A stretch of 64,000 bases of DNA. It comes from Bacteroidota bacterium (GTDB lineage: Bacteria; Bacteroidota; Bacteroidia; Flavobacteriales; Flavobacteriaceae). Where the stretch lies: contig JAHJTN010000001.1 in the NCBI GenBank assembly GCA_018829465.1, positions 108,223 through 172,222 of the forward strand, read 5' to 3'. This document shows, one piece after another, positions 16,329 to 23,364 of this stretch. A model generated the notes under the pieces. The model saw nothing but the letters and a program-made list of their open reading frames with translations, did no database searches and was not told the DNA's origin. The position numbers and the translations under genes were made by a program. Each line of letters begins with the position of its first letter. Position 1 is the stretch's first letter.

Positions 16329-16503
16329 CCTGCAAAGTTAACTAATAATGGAACATTTTTAAAATAAAAAAGCAATAAATTTTCTATTGTTTTCTTTCCG
16401 CTGTGCGTTTGGCTCAAATTGCCACCAACAAGAGATATATAGAAAAATAGTTAGATATTTCATAACAAAATCATTACGTAACTGTGCCCATAACCACAAA
16501 AAA

Positions 16504-17799
16504 CTATCTCCCCAACAAAACCCCTTTCAACTCCTCATAAGAAGATATTCGGATACTCGTTTTGGGTTTGTCCATCACCGAGGCAATCTGAGGCGGAATA
16601 GGGATTTGAAGGTTTAGGGTTTTCTCTACCTCCTCCAGAAATTTGACCGGGTGAGCTGTTTCTAAAAACAGTCCGTGGTATTTGGGATGGACGTTTAAGA
16701 ATTTTTTCAGTCCCAAATATCCTACCGCGCCGTGCGGATCTGCCAAATATTTGTAAGATTCATAAAGTTTTTTCATGGCTTCACGCGTCTGTGCATCGTC
16801 AAAACTATAAGCTGAAAATTGACATTTCAGTGCTTCCAAATTCTGGTCGAAAAGTTGCTGAACCCTCACAAAATTGCTCGGATTTCCTACATCCATTGCG
16901 TTGGAAATGGTTGAAACCGAAGGTTTGGGCTCAAAGATACCGGAATTTAAAAAGGCCGGCACGGAATCGTTAACATTGGTCGAAGCCACGAAATGCGCAA
17001 TGGGCAAACCGAGTTTTTGGGCCATAATCCCCGCACAAATATTACCAAAATTCCCACTCGGTACCGAAACCACCAAGGGCAAACCGGCGTGGTAAATCTG
17101 CTTTACAGCAAAGAAATAATAAAACATTTGAGGCAACCAACGCGCCACGTTGATGGAGTTGGCAGATGTGAGTGTAAGCGTTTTCAAATCGGTATCTAAA
17201 AAAGCATTTTTGACCATGTCTTGACAATCGTCGAAAGTGCCGTCAACTTCTAGGGCGGTAATATTTTGTCCGAGTGTGGTCAACTGTTTTTCCTGAATAT
17301 CACTGACCTTTCCGCTCGGATACAAAATGACAACTTCCACACCTTTCACACCTAAAAAACCGTGGGCAACCGCACCGCCTGTATCTCCGGATGTAGCTAC
17401 CAAAACGATTACTTTCTGGTCTTTTTTCTCCCGGTTGAAGTAGCCAAGACAGCGTGCCATAAACCTTGCACCCACGTCTTTAAAAGCCATGGTGGGGCCG
17501 TGAAAAAGTTCCAAAACGGCTACATCGTCCGAAATTTGTTCTACCGGAAAATCAAAATCGATGGTTTCACTAACGATGGTTCTTAAAATATCTACGGGAA
17601 TTTCGTCTCCAATAAATTGTGAAATAGCCTTTAAGGCAATTTCTGTATTGTCTTTTTCGTGAAGCGAATTTATAAACGCCAAAGGCAAAGGTTTGATTTG
17701 TTCTGGGAAATACAAGCCTCTGTTTGGCGCTATGCCATTGACAACCGCTTCTTCAAAAGAAACACTATGGCTTTTATCTTGTAAACTAAAATATTTCAT
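16504..17799 (-). CDS. thrC: Threonine synthase
   Basis: A 431-residue PLP enzyme converting O-phosphohomoserine to threonine. ELFHGPTMAFKDVGARF carries the PLP-binding Lys; ATSGDTGGAVAHGFLGV is the phosphate-binding loop. I start it at MKYFSLQDKSHSVSF (ATG 17797-17799), the typical ThrC N terminus, instead of the in-frame ATG at 17823, which lies inside the leader element. It is the last gene of thrABC, but two leader element copies and a stem-loop separate it from thrB by 338 bp, so it may be regulated separately from thrAB. Confidence 0.95.
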   Translation of the reverse strand: MKYFSLQDKSHSVSFEEAVVNGIAPNRGLYFPEQIKPLPLAFINSLHEKDNTEIALKAISQFIGDEIPVDILRTIVSETIDFDFPVEQISDDVAVLELFHGPTMAFKDVGARFMARCLGYFNREKKDQKVIVLVATSGDTGGAVAHGFLGVKGVEVVILYPSGKVSDIQEKQLTTLGQNITALEVDGTFDDCQDMVKNAFLDTDLKTLTLTSANSINVARWLPQMFYYFFAVKQIYHAGLPLVVSVPSGNFGNICAGIMAQKLGLPIAHFVASTNVNDSVPAFLNSGIFEPKPSVSTISNAMDVGNPSNFVRVQQLFDQNLEALKCQFSAYSFDDAQTREAMKKLYESYKYLADPHGAVGYLGLKKFLNVHPKYHGLFLETAHPVKFLEEVEKTLNLQIPIPPQIASVMDKPKTSIRISSYEELKGVLLGR

Positions 17800-17888
17800 G
17801 TGTTTATATTTATTGATTTTCAATGGTCACATGGAACACCCTAAATAATCATGCCTCAGTGTGCAAAATTTTTACATGGGCGTTTCAT
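17800..17888 (-). repeat. Start-codon-associated leader element, copy B (thrC), short form
   Basis: In gene orientation it starts ATGAAACGCCC and ends at the thrC ATG. The closing stem pairs GAAACGCCC (17878-17886) with GGGTGTTCC (17833-17841). It lacks the extra hairpin: GACC follows the stem after CATGT. The 3' tail GAAAATCAATAAATATAAACAC is the translation start region. Confidence 0.85.
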
Positions 17889-17971
17889 GTGTTTATATTT
17901 ATTTGTTTTATCGGTCATGCTTCGACTGCGCTCAGCACAGGCATGGAACACCCTAACTCATTATGACCCTG
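17889..17971 (-). repeat. Leader element, copy C, partial tandem copy
   Basis: Joined head to tail to copy B: its 3' tail AATAAATATAAACAC runs straight into the ATGAAA of copy B. It has the GGGTGTTCC arm and the extra hairpin (GCTGAGCGCAGTCGAAGC), but its 5' half is missing or diverged, so the closing stem cannot form. Confidence 0.75.
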
Positions 17972-17982
17972 TTATTTCTTTT

Positions 17983-18015
17983 AAACCTCACAGGTTTTAA
18001 AAACCTGTGAGGTTT
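17983..18015. terminator. Perfect stem-loop between thrB and thrC
   Basis: AAACCTCACAGGTTTT (17983-17998) is followed directly by AAAACCTGTGAGGTTT, giving a 16 bp near-perfect stem with T-rich flanks. It lies downstream of thrB and upstream of the thrC leader elements. It may end part of the thrAB transcript or be a common intergenic palindrome of Bacteroidota. Confidence 0.6.
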
Positions 18016-18137
18016 TATATTTATTTAATTCCTAAAACAAATACCCCCACCCAAACTGTAACTGCATTCCTGTCAATTAAATAGATTGGTTCGAAACATC
18101 TGCTCCTTTGCATTTCAAATTTTAGAACTTTATTGTA

Positions 18138-19058
18138 TTACAGAGTTTTTATCCCCTGTGGGTTTACCTCAGAGTGATGCAAATCGTAAGGAATGGCTGT
18201 TTTATCAAACACATGGCGGATGGCTTGGGCTGTTTTTTTGGCAATTTCCACACCTTTACAAAGGGCAAAAACAGACGGCCCGGAACCTGAAATTCCAAAA
18301 CCCAAGGCGCCAGATGCCAATGCCGCCGCTTTCATCTCGTCGAAAGCGGGGATCAAAACAGAGCGTGAAGACTCTACCCACTCGTCGCGCAGAGAAGCTG
18401 CCAAAAGATCGTAATCGTTTTGAAACAATCCTGCCACAAATCCGCCCAAATAGCCCGACTGTCGCACCGCTTTTTTGAGTGAAACTTGTTGTTTTAGCAA
18501 GTTGCGCGCATCGGCAGTTTTGACTTCTATCTGCGGATGCAAAATGACAACAGACAGGGCTTCGGGTGTGGGAAGCGACACCACGCGTAAGGGATTATAA
18601 CTCTGAATCAACGTAAATCCGCCTAACAGACAAGGCGCCACATTGTCTCCGTGTTCCGCGCCGCCCGCCAAGGCCTCTCCTTTCATGGCAAAAGCAACCA
18701 ATTCTATTGAAGAAAAAGGTTTTCCCAACAACTCGTTGAGGCCAAAAACGGCACCCGCCGCACTTGCTGCACTGCTGCCGATACCGCTGCCGGGTTTTAT
18801 TTTTTTATAAATTTCAATGTCAAATCCCTGTTTGGTATTGAGTTGGTTAAGCAATGCCAAACCAGCCACGCCAGCCACGTTCTGTTCGGTTTGCATCGGG
18901 AGCATTTGTCCTTCAATCTTGGTAATCCGCAACTGATTGACATTATTTTCCCTTATAAGCATTTGATCGCCCACGCTTTCAAGTGCAAAACCCAACAGAT
19001 CAAATCCGCAGGAAACATTGGCAACGGTTGCCGGTGCAAATAATGTGATACTTCTCAT
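18138..19058 (-). CDS. thrB: Homoserine kinase
   Basis: A 306-residue GHMP kinase that phosphorylates homoserine for threonine synthesis. The ATP loop PGSGIGSSAASAAGAVFGL (about residues 90-108) matches the family P-G-S-G-L-G-S-S-A-A consensus, and the C-terminal GALGFGISGSGPSVFAL carries the third GHMP motif. The N terminus ITLFAPATVANVSCGFDLLG is typical. It follows thrA by 73 bp and precedes thrC. Confidence 0.95.
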   Translation of the reverse strand: MRSITLFAPATVANVSCGFDLLGFALESVGDQMLIRENNVNQLRITKIEGQMLPMQTEQNVAGVAGLALLNQLNTKQGFDIEIYKKIKPGSGIGSSAASAAGAVFGLNELLGKPFSSIELVAFAMKGEALAGGAEHGDNVAPCLLGGFTLIQSYNPLRVVSLPTPEALSVVILHPQIEVKTADARNLLKQQVSLKKAVRQSGYLGGFVAGLFQNDYDLLAASLRDEWVESSRSVLIPAFDEMKAAALASGALGFGISGSGPSVFALCKGVEIAKKTAQAIRHVFDKTAIPYDLHHSEVNPQGIKTL

Positions 19059-19131
19059 CCCAAAGCTAATTTGAAGGTAAAGGTATGTAGTTCTATCATG
19101 ATATATTTAGGTCTCTTCAGGTGCAAATAAA

Positions 19132-21576
19132 TTATCTCCTCACCCGGATGATATCACCAAAAATACCGGAAGCCGTCACCTCTGCTCCTGCCCCGGCACC
19201 TTTTACTATCAAGGGTTGCTCACTGTATCGGTTTGTGTAAAACAACACGATGTTGTCCTTGCCTGCAATGTCGTAAAATGGATGACCTTTGGGCACTTCT
19301 TGCAGTCCAACTTTTGCTTTTCCGTTTTCAAATGTGGCCACATACTTGAGTTTGCAGTCTTTTTTTACGGCATTTTGAAGTAAATTTTCGAAATGTGATG
19401 CATGCTTTTCGAGTGCGTTATAGAAATCGGCTACCGTTTCGGCTTGCAAAGCTTCATCAGGTAAAAATGAGATGTTTTCTACATCTGCAGCTTCGAGCTT
19501 GTAACCGCTTTCTCTGGCCAAAATAAGGATTTTTCGCAATACATCCACACCGCTCAAATCAATTTTGGGATCGGGTTCTGTGTAGCCCTCTGCTTGTGCC
19601 TGACGCACAACGTCGGCAAATTTGGTTTTTTCGTTAAAATGATTAAACACGAAATTTAAACTGCCGGAGAGGATGGCTTGTATAGACCTGATCTGATCTC
19701 CGGAAGCGACCAAATTGTTGAGCGTATTGATGACCGGCAAACCGGCACCCACATTGGTTTCAAACAAAAAAGGTGCGTTGTAACTTCGCGATAGCCTTTT
19801 GAGTTCTTTATAACTTTCCAACGATGAGGATGCCGCCACTTTGTTGCAAGTGACTACGGCGATGCTTTTCTTTAAGTAATGTTTGTACATGTCCGAAACA
19901 GCATCATTGGCAGTGTTATCCACAAAAACACTGTTGCGCAGATTGAGTTTTTTTACACCCCTATAAAAAGATTTCGGATCGGAAGCCTCTCCATTTTCTA
20001 TAACTTCACGCCAGTTTTCCAATGAAATACCCGTTTTGTCGAATGCCATTTTTTTGGAATTTGCCAACCCGACCACCTGAATATTCAAGTGTAAAAACGT
20101 TTTGAGGTAATCTGATTGCTGTGCAATTTGCTGAAGCAACTTAGAACCGACATTTCCCACGCCACAGATAAACAAATTGATTTGCACCAACTGCGTTTCG
20201 AAGAAAGTTTCGTGCAGCGTGTTGAGTGCCTTTACCACGTCTTTGTTACTGATAACTGCAGAAATATTGTTTTCGGATGCGCCTTGTGCAATAGCGCGAA
20301 TATTCACGTTGTTTTGCCCCAAGGCACTAAACATTTTTCCGCTTATGCCTTGGTGGTTTTTCATCCGGTCTCCTACCAAAGCCAATATGGAAAGATTTTT
20401 CTCCACTTTTAAGGGTTCTATTTTTCGAAGGCTTTGTTCGTAAGCAAAGGTCTCGTCCACCACTTCTTTTGCGTGTTCGGCATCTTGGTCGTTCACGCCG
20501 ATGCAAATAGAATGCTCGGATGAGGCTTGGGTGATAAAAACGACGTTTATTTTTTCTTGAAAAAGGGTTTCAAAAAATCGCTTTGAAAATCCGGGAATGC
20601 CAACCATACCGCTTCCTTCTAGCGTGAGCAAAGCCACGTGGTCTATAAAAGTGATGCCCCGTACGGGTTTTAATTTATCGTTGGCATCTTTGTGAATAAG
20701 CGTTCCTGCGTCTTGTGGTGCGTAGGTGTTTTTAATGGCTATCGGAATCTTTTTTTCCAGAACCGGCTGCACGGTTGGTGGATAAAGTACTTTGGCTCCA
20801 AAGTGCGACAATTCCATCGCTTCTTGGTAAGATATTTCAGGAATTGGAAAGGCTTGTTTGACGATTTGCGGATTGGCGGTAAACATACCGCTGACATCTG
20901 TCCATATTTCGAGTACAGCTGCATCGCAGGCAGCTGCAATGATGGCTGCCGTATAATCTGAACCACCGCGCCCGAGGGTGGTGGTTTCGCCTAGGGAAGA
21001 AGCCGCAATGAATCCGGGCAGAACAGTCACTTGCGCATCTGCTTGTTCAAAATATGCGCGAATGCGCTGGTTTGTTTCTTTAAAGTTGACCAAAGCTTGC
21101 GTAAATTGCCTGTTGGTTTGTATGAGTTCTCGGGTATCTTTGAGTGCTACTTTTTCGATTTTTTCAGCCAACATTTGAGAAACCACCCACGCGCTGAGTA
21201 ATTCGCCAAAACTCACAATTTTATCGAGTGATTTGTCGGATAAATCATTGATGAGGTAAATCCCTTCCAAAATACTCTCCAACTCGTTAAACATGGTTTT
21301 TACTTTAGACAAAACCGCACCCTGCTTGGCAATTGGAATCACCGCCTTTGTCCAATCTACATGGTGTTTTTCCAAGACGGTGAGTTCGTCTCGGAAAGCT
21401 TCTTGTTTCGCCACTGCGAGTCGGGCTGCTTGGATAAGCCTGTCTGTTGTTTTTCCGCTGGCGGAAACCACCACTGCCAAACGATTTTTTTGTGCGGAAG
21501 ACACAACTATATTGCGCAAATTTTCGAGGATTTTCGCGTCTTTCAGCGAACTACCACCAAATTTTAAAACTTTCAT
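19132..21576 (-). CDS. thrA: Bifunctional aspartokinase / homoserine dehydrogenase I
   Basis: An 814-residue fusion catalysing the first and third steps of the aspartate pathway. The aspartokinase part (about 1-290) opens MKVLKFGGSSLKDAK; two ACT domains follow (about 300-450; ALLTLEGSGMVGIPGFSKRF), the usual site of threonine feedback. The homoserine dehydrogenase part (about 455-814) has the Rossmann loop FICGVGNVGSKLLQQI, SGSLNFVFNHF and EGYTEPDPKIDLSGVDVLRK. I use the ATG at 21574-21576 rather than the in-frame ATG at 21612, which adds 12 non-conserved residues. The thrL leader gene lies 88 bp upstream, so transcription is probably attenuated by threonine and isoleucine supply. Confidence 0.96.
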   Translation of the reverse strand: MKVLKFGGSSLKDAKILENLRNIVVSSAQKNRLAVVVSASGKTTDRLIQAARLAVAKQEAFRDELTVLEKHHVDWTKAVIPIAKQGAVLSKVKTMFNELESILEGIYLINDLSDKSLDKIVSFGELLSAWVVSQMLAEKIEKVALKDTRELIQTNRQFTQALVNFKETNQRIRAYFEQADAQVTVLPGFIAASSLGETTTLGRGGSDYTAAIIAAACDAAVLEIWTDVSGMFTANPQIVKQAFPIPEISYQEAMELSHFGAKVLYPPTVQPVLEKKIPIAIKNTYAPQDAGTLIHKDANDKLKPVRGITFIDHVALLTLEGSGMVGIPGFSKRFFETLFQEKINVVFITQASSEHSICIGVNDQDAEHAKEVVDETFAYEQSLRKIEPLKVEKNLSILALVGDRMKNHQGISGKMFSALGQNNVNIRAIAQGASENNISAVISNKDVVKALNTLHETFFETQLVQINLFICGVGNVGSKLLQQIAQQSDYLKTFLHLNIQVVGLANSKKMAFDKTGISLENWREVIENGEASDPKSFYRGVKKLNLRNSVFVDNTANDAVSDMYKHYLKKSIAVVTCNKVAASSSLESYKELKRLSRSYNAPFLFETNVGAGLPVINTLNNLVASGDQIRSIQAILSGSLNFVFNHFNEKTKFADVVRQAQAEGYTEPDPKIDLSGVDVLRKILILARESGYKLEAADVENISFLPDEALQAETVADFYNALEKHASHFENLLQNAVKKDCKLKYVATFENGKAKVGLQEVPKGHPFYDIAGKDNIVLFYTNRYSEQPLIVKGAGAGAEVTASGIFGDIIRVRR

Positions 21577-21664
21577 TTTTTGATTTTTTAAACACTTTAA
21601 ACATAGAAACAACTCGGAAACTTTTTCCTAAAAAGAAAATACGAAAAATGGATGATATGTGAAT

Positions 21665-21760
21665 TTATACCCCAAAAGGGGTAATGGTAATGATAGAAAT
21701 AGTAGTCGCAGGGCAAAGCCCCATACCTTTCAAAATGCCGTAAAAAGAAACGGTTGTCAT
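21665..21760 (-). CDS. thrL: Threonine operon leader peptide
   Basis: A 31-codon ORF starting at the ATG at 21758-21760 and ending with TAA at 21665-21667, too short for usual gene calling. Residues 19-27 read TTISIITIT: four Thr and four Ile in nine codons, closely like the regulatory run of enterobacterial ThrL. It starts about 13 nt after a predicted transcription start and ends 88 bp before thrA. The Thr/Ile codons are followed at once by a perfect hairpin over the stop codon, and an upstream GGGG can compete for the same CCCC, as expected for ribosome-controlled attenuation. A longer ORF in another frame (21597-21929) overlaps it but has no conserved content. Confidence 0.85.
   Translation of the reverse strand: MTTVSFYGILKGMGLCPATTISIITITPFGV
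21668..21683 (-). promoter_or_regulatory. Hairpin at the end of thrL (attenuator component)
   Basis: TACCCC-TTTT-GGGGTA is a perfect 6 bp stem spanning the last codons of thrL. The CCCC could instead pair with a GGGG about 45-50 nt earlier in the leader (21719-21722), which itself can pair with GCCC next to it. The pairings exclude each other. No classic T-run terminator is evident before thrA, so the exact mechanism is unclear. Confidence 0.55.
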
Positions 21761-21778
21761 TACTTTTATTTTGCGCTT

Positions 21779-21786
21779 CAAAAGTA
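21779..21786 (-). promoter_or_regulatory. Predicted -7 box of the thr operon promoter
   Basis: TACTTTTG on the minus strand fits TAnnTTTG exactly and puts transcription start near 21773, 13 nt before thrL. No perfect TTG lies at the -33 position. Confidence 0.55.
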
Positions 21787-21861
21787 TTATATTTAAGGCA
21801 GTAAAAAAATTCATGCAGAATTTTTAACGAATTATCAATTTTGATACATTTTTCGTGAAAA

Positions 21862-23364
21862 ATGAAAATTTTAGATGCAGAACAACTCGGCTTGTTTGAT
21901 GAAAATTTAATGAAGCGACAACAAATCACTTCAGAAAAACTGATGTGGCGGGCTGCATCGGGCTGTGTAGCATGGCTCTTGCAACACGATACCTTGGGTT
22001 ACAGTGCTTTCGACATTTTTTGCGGTACCGGAAACAATGGCGGCGATGGTTTGTCCATCGGGTTGCAACTGCATCGCCACGGTTACTGTGTCCGCTTGCA
22101 CATCGTTGCCTTTTCTCAAAATTACTCGGCAGATTTCACGCATTACTTCAAGCAAGTCGCAGAAACCGATATTACCGTCAGTTATATCACCGAAAAGGAT
22201 AGAAATGTGTCACTCGCTAATGGTAGTTTGGTCATAGATGCTATTTTTGGGTACGGGCTCAACAGACCACCCGAATCTTGGGTACAGCACTTGTTTGAAT
22301 ACATCAATCGAACAGCAGCTTGTGTGGTTTCCATAGACCTACCCAGCGGTTTGTTTGCTCATAAAAATCTTACGCACACCTGCATCTGTGCTCACTATAC
22401 GCTTACTTTTGCTTTTCCAAAACTTAGCATGCTTCTGCCGGAAACTGGAAAATTTGTAGGAAAATGGCAACTGATTTCTTTGTATGAAACCCCTGCTGAC
22501 CATAGCGATTTGCAGAGTGATTTTCATTTGCTCACTTCAGAAAACGTTCTAAAGCTTCGAAAACTCAGGCCGGTATTTTCGCACAAAGGCACTTACGGGC
22601 ATGCACTAATAGCCGGAGGGAGCTATGGAAAAATAGGAGCTGTATTACTTGCTGCGCGTGCCGCTTTGAAAAGTGGTTGCGGATTGGTAAGTGTTTATGT
22701 TCCCAAATGTGGTTATTTGCCTTTTCAAACGGCATTACAGGAGGTGATGGTGGAAACGGATGCTGAGAAGGAGTTCATCAGCAACTTAGCGCCTAAAACA
22801 TCTTTTTCAAGTGTGGGATTAGGCATGGGATTGGGTTTGCATACCAAAACAGCCGATGCTTTGTGTCAATTTTTAAAAAACCAAACCAAACCTTTGGTGA
22901 TTGATGCAGATGGTTTAAATATCTTATCTAAACATCCGGAGTGGCTTGCGTTGGTTCCCAAAAACAGTTTGTTGACACCCCATCCCAAAGAGCTTGAAAG
23001 GCTCATTGGCTCGTGGGTGGATGATTTTGAAAAATTGTCCAAAAGCCGCGATTTTGCTAAAAAACACCAATGGGTTATTTTGATTAAAGGGGCGCACACA
23101 GCTATCGTTGATAAAAACGGAGTTTGGTTCAACCATACCGGAAATTCGGGTATGGCAACCGCCGGCAGCGGCGATGTATTGGCGGGAATTCTCACATCTT
23201 TGCTCGCGCAGGGCTACCAAACCTTGGATGCGGCAAAACTGGGTGTATGGATACACGGCTTGGCCGCTGACATTGCCATCCAAGAAAATGAAAGCCCCGA
23301 ATCCTTATCGGCTTCAGACATCATTAACCATCTTGGAAAAGCTTTTAACAGTATGAATGATTAA
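21862..23364 (+). CDS. nnr: Bifunctional NAD(P)H-hydrate repair enzyme (epimerase + dehydratase)
   Basis: A 500-residue fusion that repairs hydrated NAD(P)H. Residues about 1-210 are the YjeF_N epimerase (FCGTGNNGGDGLSIGLQLHR, FGYGLNRPPE), which interconverts R- and S-NAD(P)HX; residues about 230-495 are the ADP-dependent dehydratase (ALIAGGSYGKIGAVLLAA, NSLLTPHPKELERL and NSGMATAGSGDVLAGIL with the catalytic Asp). It is divergent from the thr operon, and its stop overlaps the convergent recQ stop by 4 bp. The start ATG follows an A-rich segment. Confidence 0.94.
   Translation: MKILDAEQLGLFDENLMKRQQITSEKLMWRAASGCVAWLLQHDTLGYSAFDIFCGTGNNGGDGLSIGLQLHRHGYCVRLHIVAFSQNYSADFTHYFKQVAETDITVSYITEKDRNVSLANGSLVIDAIFGYGLNRPPESWVQHLFEYINRTAACVVSIDLPSGLFAHKNLTHTCICAHYTLTFAFPKLSMLLPETGKFVGKWQLISLYETPADHSDLQSDFHLLTSENVLKLRKLRPVFSHKGTYGHALIAGGSYGKIGAVLLAARAALKSGCGLVSVYVPKCGYLPFQTALQEVMVETDAEKEFISNLAPKTSFSSVGLGMGLGLHTKTADALCQFLKNQTKPLVIDADGLNILSKHPEWLALVPKNSLLTPHPKELERLIGSWVDDFEKLSKSRDFAKKHQWVILIKGAHTAIVDKNGVWFNHTGNSGMATAGSGDVLAGILTSLLAQGYQTLDAAKLGVWIHGLAADIAIQENESPESLSASDIINHLGKAFNSMND

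Larger units (their letters stand above)
15661..16430. repeat. Inverted repeats bordering the toxin-antitoxin cassette
   Basis: TGTTGGTGGC at 15661-15670 recurs as its reverse complement GCCACCAACA at 16421-16430. The two copies enclose the whole higBA pair and nothing else. The match is only 10 bp and could be chance, but its position is suggestive of cassette borders. Confidence 0.4.

Noticed and set aside
21597..21929. 110-residue minus-strand ORF upstream of thrA
   Set aside because: It overlaps thrL in another frame, crosses the thr promoter and the start of nnr, and shows no recognisable content; the Thr/Ile-rich leader ORF explains the region better.
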